Positions 15,900 to 24,835 of a stretch of 64,000 bases of DNA are shown here, in pieces (within the stretch, counting starts at the first letter, position 1; each line of letters opens with the position of its first letter). Position numbers and translations under genes: made by a program. This DNA is from CANMXU01 sp052030545 (GTDB lineage Bacteria > Pseudomonadota > Gammaproteobacteria > Enterobacterales > Alteromonadaceae). The DNA lies in assembly GCF_052030545.1 (NCBI RefSeq), contig NZ_JBPDIH010000001.1:1-64000 (forward strand). Reading direction: 5' to 3'. The notes beneath the pieces were generated by a model, which saw nothing but the letters and a program-made list of their open reading frames with translations, ran no database searches and was not told where the DNA came from.

Positions 15900-15960
15900 T
15901 ACTTTTCTTGCCCCACAAGCTTAACCTACTTTTATTTGTTATTTAACGTGGCGTTAGCTT
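15900..15960 (+). repeat. attC right part after REP copy 6
   Basis: CTTTTCTTGCC, CAAGCTTAACCTACTTTTAT and the terminal GTGGCGTTAG follow the right-half pattern. The left half would lie before the REP element (GCGGCTAGG), so the REP appears to interrupt this site. Confidence 0.5.
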
Positions 15961-16032
15961 TTGTTACATCTTAAAGTCTTTAATGGTGATTATTTCATGT
16001 TAGTTTGTTGTTTTTAATGTATGAGGTTACTA

Positions 16033-16677
16033 ATGAGTAATTTACAAAAAGCAGGTGGTGTTACAGCGCTTCTTGAAGCAACTATTTACATATCGGCTTT
16101 TGTGTTTTTTGGTGCTTTCTGGAATTTTCCTAGCGATGCCGAGTCAGTACAAAAATTTGCTTTTCTAGCTGAAAATCAGGCTGTTTTATCTATTGTAAAT
16201 TTCATTATGTATGTGCTCTTTGGCATCTTTTTAGCCGTATTGGTTTTGGCTGTTCATGAGCGCTTGAAGGCAAAAAGCCCATCGCTTTCTCAAATTGCCT
16301 CACTGTTTGGTGTTGTTTGGGTAGGCTTAGTTATTGCTAGCGGAATGATAGCCAATATTGGTTTATCTACTGTTTTAGAAATTTCCACGAAAGACCCCGA
16401 ACAAGCGATGACCGTTTGGCAGGCTATATACTCGGTAGTAGAAGGTTTAGGTGGCGGAAACGAAGTGGTTGGCGGGCTATGGGTGTTATTGTTAAGTGTC
16501 GCTGCTTTAAAAGGCGATGAGTTTTCTAAAAGACTTAACTACTTCGGAGTTTTTGTTGGTATTGCAGGCATTGTTACCGTTTATCCTGCGGATGTGCTTA
16601 CAGAAATTTTTGGAGTAAGCCAAATAATATGGTTTGCTTGGTTAGGAGTTGTTATGCTTAAAAGCAGTAAAAGCTAA
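16033..16677 (+). CDS. DUF4386-type membrane protein (214 aa)
   Basis: Six or so hydrophobic segments and the GLGGGNEVVGGLWVLLLSVA motif fit the DUF4386 family of small inner-membrane proteins of unknown function. The start at 16033 (MSNLQKAGG) has GAGG 6 bases upstream; the frame also opens at 16021 inside that RBS. The next gene follows after 64 bases with no attC between, so the two may share a cassette. Confidence 0.75.
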   Translation: MSNLQKAGGVTALLEATIYISAFVFFGAFWNFPSDAESVQKFAFLAENQAVLSIVNFIMYVLFGIFLAVLVLAVHERLKAKSPSLSQIASLFGVVWVGLVIASGMIANIGLSTVLEISTKDPEQAMTVWQAIYSVVEGLGGGNEVVGGLWVLLLSVAALKGDEFSKRLNYFGVFVGIAGIVTVYPADVLTEIFGVSQIIWFAWLGVVMLKSSKS

Positions 16678-16741
16678 TAAATTAAAGGCAAATATTTTTA
16701 GTATCGTCGTTTGGTGTATTTCAATAATTAAGGAAAATAAA

Positions 16742-17119
16742 ATGAAAAAATTAGGAATGATAATCTTATCTTTAGCGGCGTTTACAGCGTCAGCTGCTGA
16801 AAATTTAGAGTTAGATCTTAACCTTTATCTAAATAACGAACTTGTGAAATCTCAAGTTATTCAAGCTGAAACCGGAAAAATGCATTCAGTTACTGCAGAT
16901 AAAGTTATTAAACTTGATATAACGCCTACGTTGAAAGACAACATTGTAACTTTGACCTCAGTAATGCATAAGTTTGAAAATGGCATTTTTAGCAAGTTTC
17001 AAGAACCCATGTTAATGGTTAAACTTAACGAGCCAGCTAGCATCGAAATGGGCACTGAAAATGTTCAAATTTATAAAATTGAAGTTACCGCAAAAAAATA
17101 TAACAAACCAATTAAATAA
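16742..17119 (+). CDS. Exported small protein of unknown function (125 aa)
   Basis: A typical signal peptide (MKKLGMIILSLAAFTASA, cleavage near residue 19) is followed by about 105 residues rich in beta strand (ENLELDLNLYLNNELVKSQV, KLDITPTLKDNIVTL). It has no cysteine, so it is probably a soluble periplasmic protein. AAGGAAA lies 6 bases before the ATG. The frame upstream to 16649 is chance. I do not recognise the family. An attC overlaps its stop codon. Confidence 0.7.
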   Translation: MKKLGMIILSLAAFTASAAENLELDLNLYLNNELVKSQVIQAETGKMHSVTADKVIKLDITPTLKDNIVTLTSVMHKFENGIFSKFQEPMLMVKLNEPASIEMGTENVQIYKIEVTAKKYNKPIK

Positions 17120-17202
17120 GGCAAAGCTGCTCATGTTTGGCTTGATTTCGCTTAGCTACAAGTTATAGCCAAACATGACTATCCCTTAACAGGGTTATAA
17201 CG
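17117..17202 (+). repeat. attC-like site
   Basis: GTTTGGCTTGATT (17135) and TATAGCCAAAC (17164) form the inner arms. CCTTAACAGGG and GTTATAAC form the terminal part. It differs from the main attC type but sits correctly between two genes. Confidence 0.6.
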
Positions 17203-17220
17203 ATGAGTGAACCCTAATTT

Positions 17221-17712
17221 ATGCGTATTATCATAAGCTTATTAATTGTACTTCTTTTAAATGGTTGTGCGACCACAGGCAAGAGTAATAGCCTTGCTCA
17301 GGTTGTAAAGGACTATTATGAGGTCTATTCAAAACGAGAAGATTTCAACAAATTTATGGCATATTACGCTGATAATGCCAAATTCCAAGATATTATTTAT
17401 GGCAACAGCTACAATAACAAAGCTGAAATAAGAAGCTTTTTAGACTGGGGGAAAGGCGACTTTAAAGTACTTAATGGCACAAGAACCTTAACCGTTACAA
17501 GGCATGTTTTTGGAAAAAATACCGTGATAACAGAAGGTTTTTTTCATGCTTTTAGCTACGATGGACAAAAGCTTGGGCCATGGCTTTTTATTATTACTCA
17601 AAAGTTTGATTCAAAGAATAAGATTATCGAACAAACAGATTGGATTAATTATACACCCAGAAATAATTTCTTAGGGGGTAAAAACATGAATGACGCGCTG
17701 TTGAAAAAGTAG
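17221..17712 (+). CDS. SnoaL/NTF2-like lipoprotein (163 aa)
   Basis: A lipobox (LNGC, Cys16) is followed by an NTF2-like cone fold: helix QVVKDYYEVYSKREDFNKFM, YYADNAKFQDIIYGNSYNNK, helix AEIRSFLDW, and strands VITEGFFHAFSY and WLFIITQKFD. The SnoaL-like family includes cyclases, isomerases and binding proteins; a catalytic role is not evident. It starts at an ATG 18 bases after the attC. Membrane-anchored SnoaL proteins are unusual but known. Confidence 0.75.
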   Translation: MRIIISLLIVLLLNGCATTGKSNSLAQVVKDYYEVYSKREDFNKFMAYYADNAKFQDIIYGNSYNNKAEIRSFLDWGKGDFKVLNGTRTLTVTRHVFGKNTVITEGFFHAFSYDGQKLGPWLFIITQKFDSKNKIIEQTDWINYTPRNNFLGGKNMNDALLKK

Positions 17713-17714
17713 TC

Positions 17715-17787
17715 ATAACAAATTATTTACCTAGAGTTTATCGCTCTTAGTTAGGTTTTGCTGCACGAGGTTATTTAATGAATCTCT
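17715..17787 (+). repeat. attC-like site
   Basis: ATAACAAAT at the left, GAGTTTATCGCTCTTAG in the middle and ACGAGGTTATTTAA at the right keep the layout of a small attC. It is the last site seen, so the second cassette block probably ends near 17.8 kb. Confidence 0.45.
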
Positions 17788-17857
17788 TTTTAGCCAACAT
17801 GTTTTTAGTTGCTTAGCGAAGTATTAGGTCTTTTAACAATCATAAGGATTTGAATTC

Positions 17858-18214
17858 ATGTCTGAACTACACACTAATAAACCATGGAATATCGAGCTTA
17901 AGAGCTTTTGCATGTTAATGCATTTAAGCCAGTTATCAGGAATATTAATCCCAGGCTTAGGCTTCTTTCTACCAATTATTATGTGGGCGACAACTAAAGA
18001 TAAAGCTGTTGAGATAGATGCTCATGGTAAAGTTATTTTAAACTGGATGTTAAGTTTTATGATTTACTTTCTAATTATATTATCGATTTTTGGTGTTTTT
18101 GGTGTGCTTGCGCTACTGGCATATAATTTTATTTTTATTATTATTGGCGCAATTCAAGCAAATAAAGGGGCAACGTGGCGGTATCCGCTGAGCATTCCTT
18201 TTTTAAGATCTTAG
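17858..18214 (+). CDS. DUF4870 domain membrane protein (118 aa)
   Basis: The DUF4870 pattern is clear: LMHLSQLSGILIPGLGFFLP, IIMWATTKDKAVEIDAHGK, NWMLSFMIYFLI and a final IIGAIQANKGATWRYPLS. Three to four transmembrane helices are expected. The function of the family is unknown; it is linked loosely to Tic20-like proteins. AAGG lies 11 bases before the ATG. It may be the last cassette gene or the first chromosomal gene after the array. Confidence 0.85.
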   Translation: MSELHTNKPWNIELKSFCMLMHLSQLSGILIPGLGFFLPIIMWATTKDKAVEIDAHGKVILNWMLSFMIYFLIILSIFGVFGVLALLAYNFIFIIIGAIQANKGATWRYPLSIPFLRS

Positions 18215-18281
18215 ACACCAAATTACCCTGTCAAATAGTCACTGCCAACATTTTGCTCAATTAAACCTCATATTTAAAATC

Positions 18282-18307
18282 AAAAGCCTCTAACGACAGA
18301 GGCTTTT
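18282..18307 (+). terminator. Intrinsic terminator
   Basis: AAAAGCCTC and GAGGCTTTT form a perfect stem with loop TAACGACA. It marks the end of the cassette transcription block. Confidence 0.85.
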
Positions 18308-18703
18308 CAGTTTACTTATTGGCATGCTATAGCAAAACTTTTGATTTTACCCTCGTGGTGTTTCCGCACTTTGTCTGTGAATGCGTTATACGGAGCAGGC
18401 GACATAGGCTAAGGCTTCGTTAATTTAGAGCTTAATTGCCATAAATTGAGCTTACGATGACACCTTTTTTAGCACGCAGACAGTTCAAATACTTATCGAA
18501 ACGATAGCAGTAGCTAGGTAAAGATAGGTAAATATTGCCATTAATAATCGACAGTTATAGTTATGTCTGATAAATATTATAAAATGTAATTAAGTGTTTC
18601 TGTGTCGATTATCTGACCTGAAAGACATTAATTTTTTGTAGTGGTTTTGAATAAAAGTCTATAGTCAAAGAGCAGCTTCTGCGTGGCTATTGGGGGAGTC
18701 AGA
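18308..18703. other. Upstream region of the sulfatase
   Basis: No gene or strong palindrome was seen in these 396 bases. It should hold the sulfatase promoter. A lone TGAAAGACA (about 18618) resembles half of the CTTTCR repeat described below, but no second half is in phase. Confidence 0.5.
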
Positions 18704-20206
18704 ATGAAAATAACCGTTTATAAATATCTAGTGACCATATGTTTATCCATTATCAGCGTTGTCTGTGTTGGGTCGGAAAGTCGCTCAGAACGTCCGAATG
18801 TTTTAGTGATCATATCTGATGACCTAATGAAACAAATAGAACTATACGGTGATAGCGCTATTAAAACACCTGCGTTAAGTGAGTTAGCTAACGAGTCTAT
18901 GCTGTTTGACCGAGCGTATGCTCAATACCCACTATGCGGACCTTCACGTGCCTCTTTATTTATAAGCAAGTACCCAAGCAATAGCGGTATTACTTGGAAT
19001 CAGGGCGGTAAGAGCGAATCGGTACAGAAACGAGCAAAGAAAATGGGTGTAGAAACCATGCCTGCTTACTTTCGTAAAAACGGTTATGTAACCATAGGCG
19101 GCGGCAAGTTATACCATGATACCGTTATTGCGGGCTCTGATGGCGCAAAGCACGACTTTAGCGTTGTGCTCGATGGTAAAGGTAAAGACGGTAAAAAAGT
19201 CGCCACGCCAGGCAGCAAAAAGAAACAAACTAACATAGTAGAAGCTAGCGAATACAGTGATTATCAGCACAAAGATGGTGCTCTAGTTAAAAACGCTAAA
19301 AAGTGGTTGAACCAATACGCAGATAAAAAAGCCCAACAGCCATTTTTTATGGCACTAGGTTTGAAAAAGCCACACTCTCCATTTTCTGCACCAAAACGTT
19401 TTTTTGATATGTACGATCGAGACGCGATGCAGTTAACTGATATTAAGCCGCCTAACGACATTATTACGCATTATTCTTTAAGCAAACCAACCGCATTATT
19501 AAAAGTACATGCAGACACCAACCAATACACCTCATATACGTTGCCAGAGAGTAAAAAGAAAGAAATTATGCATGGTTACAGCGCCTGTGTTTCGTACATA
19601 GACTTTCTGGTCGGTGACTTAATTAAAACCTTAAAACAGCAAGGGCTATATGATAATACCATTATTCTTTTTACCTCAGATCATGGCTATAAACTGGGGG
19701 AATATGATCGCTGGGCTAAATATACGCTAATGGAAAAAGACAGTGTTGTGCCGCTTTTAGTTCGAGTGCCAAGTTTAAAAGAAACCCATGGAACGCGCAC
19801 TAATGCAATTGTTGGTTTAATCGATTTATACCCGACATTGGCGGAGCTTAGTTCGCTGCCTACCCCTAAGAAAATTGACGGCGTTAGTTTTGTGCCAACG
19901 TTAAAAGACCGTAAGGTTTCAACGCGCGATTATATTCATACTATTGTGACTAGAAGTAATATTGAAATGGCCGATGGTAAAAAAGCGCCTAAAGCAACAG
20001 GGTCAAGTGTTATCACCAAAGAAGGTTATCGTTATACGCAGTGGTGGCAGGGTGAAGCTGATGATATGCCAGCTGCCGATGAAGTGGTGGGTGCAGAGCT
20101 TTACGATCATTACAAAAATAACAATACGGTGATTTCAGAGAAAAATATTGCTAACGAGCAACAGCAGTTAACGGAACAAATACGAAAAGCAACGATGAAG
20201 CTTTAA
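18704..20206 (+). CDS. Exported formylglycine-dependent sulfatase, iduronate-2-sulfatase-like (500 aa)
   Basis: A type I sulfatase of the alkaline-phosphatase superfamily. The maturation site CGPSR (Cys78, CxPSR) becomes formylglycine, so a maturase must be encoded elsewhere. Metal ligands appear as PNVLVIISDDL (Asp39, Asp40) and FTSDHGYKLGE; the layout resembles iduronate-2-sulfatase and related marine S1 enzymes. The N-terminal signal peptide (cleavage near residue 25) sends it to the periplasm. GGGGGAG lies 5 bases before the ATG at 18704. It is the first gene of the glycan locus and would remove sulfate esters from the imported glycan. The exact linkage cannot be told. Confidence 0.9.
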   Translation: MKITVYKYLVTICLSIISVVCVGSESRSERPNVLVIISDDLMKQIELYGDSAIKTPALSELANESMLFDRAYAQYPLCGPSRASLFISKYPSNSGITWNQGGKSESVQKRAKKMGVETMPAYFRKNGYVTIGGGKLYHDTVIAGSDGAKHDFSVVLDGKGKDGKKVATPGSKKKQTNIVEASEYSDYQHKDGALVKNAKKWLNQYADKKAQQPFFMALGLKKPHSPFSAPKRFFDMYDRDAMQLTDIKPPNDIITHYSLSKPTALLKVHADTNQYTSYTLPESKKKEIMHGYSACVSYIDFLVGDLIKTLKQQGLYDNTIILFTSDHGYKLGEYDRWAKYTLMEKDSVVPLLVRVPSLKETHGTRTNAIVGLIDLYPTLAELSSLPTPKKIDGVSFVPTLKDRKVSTRDYIHTIVTRSNIEMADGKKAPKATGSSVITKEGYRYTQWWQGEADDMPAADEVVGAELYDHYKNNNTVISEKNIANEQQQLTEQIRKATMKL

Positions 20207-20224
20207 GTCTCATAACAATAGTCT

Positions 20225-20258
20225 TAAACGCTGCTGTAATGAAGGCAGCGTTTAACTT
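20225..20258 (+). terminator. Intrinsic terminator after the sulfatase
   Basis: AAACGCTGC and GCAGCGTTT form a 9-bp stem with a 10-base loop, followed by TAACTTTT. Confidence 0.75.
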
Positions 20259-20461
20259 TTCTAAGCCACTTTTTTCGAAGCTGCTCTTTTCACAAATAGT
20301 GTTTTCTAACTAACCGTGTCGAAAATAATCCGTTTTTTACATCTAGTCACTAACTTACAAAGTCGTAACAAAATATTCGCCATTCTTGAAACCTAGCAAG
20401 AGTGTAGCGTTAACCTTTGTTTCACTTGCTCTGATAGTTCACCGCTTTTAATAAATACCTT

Positions 20462-20480
20462 AAATGAAAGTTGTTGAAAG
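20462..20480 (-). promoter_or_regulatory. CTTTCR direct-repeat site, probable AgaR operator
   Basis: On the minus strand it reads CTTTCAACAACTTTCATTT, two CTTTCA units exactly 10 bases apart, 125 bases upstream of the U32-like gene. The same layout precedes most units of the locus, and the site before the GH16 gene is nearly the same sequence. Confidence 0.6.
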
Positions 20481-20604
20481 ATATAACCCCTTCGTTGTGT
20501 TGATTTTGCTATTTGGGTACTGTAGTCTTTCTATACAATAAGGTCGTAGATTCTGATTCGCTATACGCTTTAGCGGTATCAGCAGTCCGAGGTTGGAGAG
20601 TACT

Positions 20605-21363
20605 ATGCAGTTCACTATTTCTGGTCGAGAAAAGGTGTTTAATCTTGATGAAAGTATTAGCTCTTATCTAAAGCGAGTCTATACCCACGTTCCTTTAGCG
20701 CAAGTAGAAAGCATCTTTGCTTTTACCGAACGCTCAACACTTTATGGTGGCCGTCCATTTCATCGTCCACAATTATTAGCAAAAGATATCGAGCAAATGT
20801 ATCAGCTTGGTATAGGTTATCGAATTCCGCTTACTAATAACTTTGTTACACGGGAAGAATATGAAACCAATGTCTGCTTTTTGGAAAAATATCACCGTAA
20901 AGGTAATTCAGTCATACTGGTTAATGACGACTTAGCTGGCTGGATCCGAAAGGATTTTCCTAAATATCGTATTGAAGCAAGTATTATAAAAAGTATCGAT
21001 AATACGCGGCGCTTAGACAAAGCATTAGAAATTTACGATACCGTTGTTTTACCTACTTCTCTCAACGAAAACCTAGAATTTTTAGATAACATTGAATGTA
21101 AGCAACGCATTACGTTATTTGCTTTTGCAGGCTGTGGCATTAATTGTCCATCGAAAATTTGCTATCCGTCAATGTCAAAATTTAATAAATATAATGGTCA
21201 TACACAAATCGACTGCTCTCAGCCAACCAAGGCGAGAGAAAGTCGTGGTCGAGTAAAGTTCGACTTATCGCGATATACGCAAATGGGGTTTAATCGTTTC
21301 AAAATGATCGAGCCTTTAGGGGCTGTTCGACGCAAACCCGCAGTTGCAAAGCGTATTAGCTAA
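20605..21363 (+). CDS. Peptidase U32-like TIM-barrel protein (252 aa)
   Basis: I place this only tentatively with the U32-like (YhbU/YhbV) group. It has barrel-like strands (VILVNDDLAGW, RIEASIIKSI, YDTVVLPTSLNEN) and a cysteine cluster FAFAGCGINCPSKICY near residues 178-193 that could bind a metal or Fe-S cluster. No signal peptide, so it acts in the cytoplasm. The ATG at 20605 has GGAGAG 4 bases upstream. It sits between the sulfatase and the TonB receptor and has a regulator site upstream, so it is probably coregulated with the glycan locus. Its role there is unknown; modification or breakdown of a glycopeptide is one guess. Confidence 0.55.
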   Translation: MQFTISGREKVFNLDESISSYLKRVYTHVPLAQVESIFAFTERSTLYGGRPFHRPQLLAKDIEQMYQLGIGYRIPLTNNFVTREEYETNVCFLEKYHRKGNSVILVNDDLAGWIRKDFPKYRIEASIIKSIDNTRRLDKALEIYDTVVLPTSLNENLEFLDNIECKQRITLFAFAGCGINCPSKICYPSMSKFNKYNGHTQIDCSQPTKARESRGRVKFDLSRYTQMGFNRFKMIEPLGAVRRKPAVAKRIS

Positions 21364-21631
21364 TATGCTTTCAGAACATTTAATAATAATAGTAAAGTGA
21401 AAAGTTAAATAAGCTAAATATTGCTTATTACCGGTATTGAAATAGCATGAATTTTTATCATCTATAGTGTTATAAATAATTTAACTTACCTTTGTAATAT
21501 CTGTTTCTTACTGTAAGTTACTGAATTTATGCTTATTTATCAGTTATGTTATTTGTTTTCTTGAATGTTTTAATTTTAAGAAAACGCTAGTTTTCAAAAA
21601 TAAAGATGAATTAAATAAAAGATAATCAAAG

Positions 21632-21650
21632 CTTTCGTTTTATTTCATTG
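21632..21650 (+). promoter_or_regulatory. CTTTCR direct-repeat site upstream of the TonB receptor (distal)
   Basis: CTTTCGTTTTATTTCATTG: the CTTTCG and ATTTCA units are 10 bases apart. It also fits the published E. coli AgaR consensus core TTTCRTTTYRTTTY as I recall it. Confidence 0.6.
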
Positions 21651-21694
21651 ACATTGTTTATTTGGCACTCTATAGTTGTTTTTGTGGTGATTTA

Positions 21695-21713
21695 CTTTCA
21701 TATTCTTTCATAG
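21695..21713 (+). promoter_or_regulatory. CTTTCR direct-repeat site upstream of the TonB receptor (proximal)
   Basis: CTTTCATATTCTTTCATAG, two perfect CTTTCAT units 10 bases apart, about 96 bases before the ATG. Almost identical to the site before the MFS permease. Confidence 0.7.
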
Positions 21714-21808
21714 TTGAGTGATTTGCCTCTAACGTTCGGTTGTAAAATCGATACACAAGAAATAATAAAAGAATAGAGTTGAATACAAATTAAGCTAGGG
21801 GGCTTAAA

Positions 21809-24760
21809 ATGAAAACACTTGGTAAAAGCATTGATTCACGTTTTAAGATAAGTAAGGTTGCACTGGCAACAAGTGCTGTTCTTATTGGGTCTTTAACGGT
21901 CTCTCAAGCATATGCAGAAGAACAAGCAGCAGAAAAAATAGAAGTTATTGAAGTGACAGGTATACGCAGTAGTATTATTGCTGGCCTAGATCTAAAAAGA
22001 AATTCAGAAAATATTGTTGATGCGGTATCTTCTGAAGACATAGGTAAATTCCCAGACGCTAACTTAGCAGAGTCGTTACAGCGTATTCCGGAAGTATCGA
22101 TTGACCGTGACGGTGGTGAAGGTCGTTATGTAACTATTCGTGGTTTAGGGCCAGAATTTAACCAAGTATTATTAAATGGTCGTAAACTGGCAAGCTCTGA
22201 AGCAACTCGTGCTTTTAGTTTCGATACTATCGCCTCAGACTTAGTCAGTGAAATGCTAGTGTATAAAACACAAAATGCTAGTTTAACTGAAGGTGGGTTA
22301 GGTGGCACAATCGATGTTCGCACTGCACGCCCACTTGACCAAGACGGTTTAGTTATTTCAGGTACCTTAAAAAGCTTATACGAAGATCAAGCTGATACTT
22401 ATAATCCGCAAGGCTCATTTTTAATTAGCAATACCTTTTTAGACGGTAAAGTGGGCGCGCTATTTTCAGCAACGTATCAGTCGCGTGAAAATAGAACCTA
22501 TACTGTCGATAATAGCGGTATTGTTACTGGCGGTATCTTCTTAGAAGCATCACCTAATGCCTACGGCGGCAATTACTATTCTTATTCTAACTTAGAATAC
22601 ACACCTGCTTATTCACCAGTAGAATTAAACCGCAGCGTTGTTGAAGAAGACCGTAATCGTTTAGGTTTAAGTGGTGTACTTCAGTTTCGTCCTAATGATC
22701 AACTAGACATTACCGTTGATTATTTATACTCAAAATTCCAAGCTGACAAAACTATTCATACCAAAAGTAACTGGTTATCGGGTATCGATGCACCAGGTGA
22801 AGACATTTTAGGTTGGTATGGCGACTTTATCGCGGCATCTCAAACGGAAGTAGACGCTAATGGCGTAGTTACACAAATGTCGCGTAACTCTTGGACAACA
22901 TCAACCGCATTTAACCGCGAAGATGAATACCGTGATACGGAAACGCAAATGTTTGGTATTAATGTTGATTACATGATTAACGAAGATACTAAGCTTGTTG
23001 TTGATGCAGCTTGGTCTAACGCGATTGATGACAACCAAGGCCGCAATACGCGCAGAAGTATGTTAGTTAGGGGGGTTAACGGTTATGTGGTTAATACCAA
23101 TGCTGACGTTCCTTATATTGTTAATGGTGGTAACTCTCACATCGCTGGCACTGAAGGTATTGAAGGTGATATGGTCTTCGGCCGTAACTGGGATTCAGGT
23201 AACGATATTGAAGCAGAAAACTTCCAAGTAAGTGCTGATTTAACCTTTAGTCATATCGAAGATTGGACCATTCGCACCGGTGTTATTTTTGAGTCGAGCA
23301 AAAAAAGCAATGCCGAATATGATACACCTGAAGATCTTCAAAGGTTGTATCAAAGATCGTCGAGCAGAAACCGAAGAGGTATGCCATTTCCTGAAGGCGT
23401 ACTTGATTTAGTTACCGACGGTATATTAACGGTAGATTCCGCTGATTTAGGGCAGCCGAGCAGTGATAATAACGATATGTATATTATCAATGTTGATGCT
23501 TTTACTGACTTTATCAGTAACCCAAATACGGCGTTGGATAACCTAACAGGAAATGATGCTATCGGTACAAACGCGACTAATACTCGACGATATGACGCTA
23601 TGATAGCTAATGGCGGTTTTGGCGCAGCTCTAACTGGTAACTCGTTTGAAGTGGAAGAAGAAGTAACCTCTTTCTATCTAGAAGGCGCATACAGCTTTAT
23701 GCTAGGCGATATGGAAGGTGAGTTCATTGGTGGCTTGCGTTATACCCATACCGACTTAACTACACTTGGTTATTCAAGAATTTTAACTGACCTTTCGCCT
23801 ACAACTTGTGATGGCGAAAATGTGCCAGCTGAAAGGGTTTGTTATGAGCCTGAATATGCGGATCCAAATGGCCCAGACGGCTTAACCAGAACTTCGTTAA
23901 AAAGCTCATACGATGACGTACTCCCATCAATTACGATGAACCTAAATCTAACAGATGACATTATTCTACGTTTGGCAACATCGCAATCGATGACACGCCC
24001 ATACTTAGAAGATTTAGCGCCAAAGTTTGACGTTGTAGGTCAGCCAACCGATATTTCACGTGTTGCCAAAAGTAATAACGAAGACTTAACACCGTATAAA
24101 TCGACTAACCTTGATGCGTCACTTGAGTGGTATTTTGCCGAAGGTAGCATGGCATCGGTTGCGGCTTATCATAAAACTATTGAAGATTATGTTGCCAAAG
24201 AAAGTGTGCCAAATGTGGTTATTGATACTGTTGAAACCGAAGAGTTCCAAGAGTTTACGGTAACACGTCCATCAAACGCGCAAGACATTAAAGTAAGCGG
24301 TATTAGCTTTAACTTACAACAAACCTTTGATATGGGGCTAGGTTATCAGTTTAACTACACTTGGGTTGATACCGATACCGATTTTGATCCAGACACATTT
24401 GATGATACTCAAGTTGCCCTACCTGGTTTAGGCGATACCTTAAACTTAGTGGGCTTTTACGAGCAAGGACCATTTGCAGCACGTATTGCGTATAACTACC
24501 GCAAAGAATTCTTAAGCGATGCACAATACTTAAGCGGTTTAGCTTGGGGTGATGAGTTTAATGAGCCGGTATTTACTGACGACTACGATCAAGTTGATGC
24601 ACGTGTAAGCTACGAAATTATGGATAATATCGTGGTGTTTGTTGAAGGTGTTAATTTAACCGAGTCGACCTTGAGTCAACACGGTCGATACGATAATATC
24701 TTTGTAAGCTATGAAGACTTTGGTAAACGCTATGTTCTTGGTCTTTCAGGAAAATTTTAA
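21809..24760 (+). CDS. TonB-dependent receptor (983 aa)
   Basis: An outer-membrane gated barrel for import of large ligands. A signal peptide ends near Ala36. A TonB-box-like KIEVIEVTG follows at about residues 43-51, then the plug (IVDAVSSEDIGKFPDANLAE, ESLQRIPEV, YVTIRGLGPEFNQVLLNGR). The beta barrel ends with the canonical aromatic C-terminus KRYVLGLSGKF. This type, with GKFPDANLAESLQRI, is the one tied to sugar import in Alteromonadales and Caulobacter. It heads an operon with a 2OG oxygenase, sulfotransferases and SapC, preceded by two AgaR-like sites. The likely cargo is oligosaccharide from the GalNAc glycan. Confidence 0.95.
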   Translation: MKTLGKSIDSRFKISKVALATSAVLIGSLTVSQAYAEEQAAEKIEVIEVTGIRSSIIAGLDLKRNSENIVDAVSSEDIGKFPDANLAESLQRIPEVSIDRDGGEGRYVTIRGLGPEFNQVLLNGRKLASSEATRAFSFDTIASDLVSEMLVYKTQNASLTEGGLGGTIDVRTARPLDQDGLVISGTLKSLYEDQADTYNPQGSFLISNTFLDGKVGALFSATYQSRENRTYTVDNSGIVTGGIFLEASPNAYGGNYYSYSNLEYTPAYSPVELNRSVVEEDRNRLGLSGVLQFRPNDQLDITVDYLYSKFQADKTIHTKSNWLSGIDAPGEDILGWYGDFIAASQTEVDANGVVTQMSRNSWTTSTAFNREDEYRDTETQMFGINVDYMINEDTKLVVDAAWSNAIDDNQGRNTRRSMLVRGVNGYVVNTNADVPYIVNGGNSHIAGTEGIEGDMVFGRNWDSGNDIEAENFQVSADLTFSHIEDWTIRTGVIFESSKKSNAEYDTPEDLQRLYQRSSSRNRRGMPFPEGVLDLVTDGILTVDSADLGQPSSDNNDMYIINVDAFTDFISNPNTALDNLTGNDAIGTNATNTRRYDAMIANGGFGAALTGNSFEVEEEVTSFYLEGAYSFMLGDMEGEFIGGLRYTHTDLTTLGYSRILTDLSPTTCDGENVPAERVCYEPEYADPNGPDGLTRTSLKSSYDDVLPSITMNLNLTDDIILRLATSQSMTRPYLEDLAPKFDVVGQPTDISRVAKSNNEDLTPYKSTNLDASLEWYFAEGSMASVAAYHKTIEDYVAKESVPNVVIDTVETEEFQEFTVTRPSNAQDIKVSGISFNLQQTFDMGLGYQFNYTWVDTDTDFDPDTFDDTQVALPGLGDTLNLVGFYEQGPFAARIAYNYRKEFLSDAQYLSGLAWGDEFNEPVFTDDYDQVDARVSYEIMDNIVVFVEGVNLTESTLSQHGRYDNIFVSYEDFGKRYVLGLSGKF

Positions 24761-24835
24761 CAAAATTATCCTAAATACTTAGATAGATAAAATATAGGGG
24801 ACACGTTCCCCTATATTTTTCAAAGAGGTAATCGT

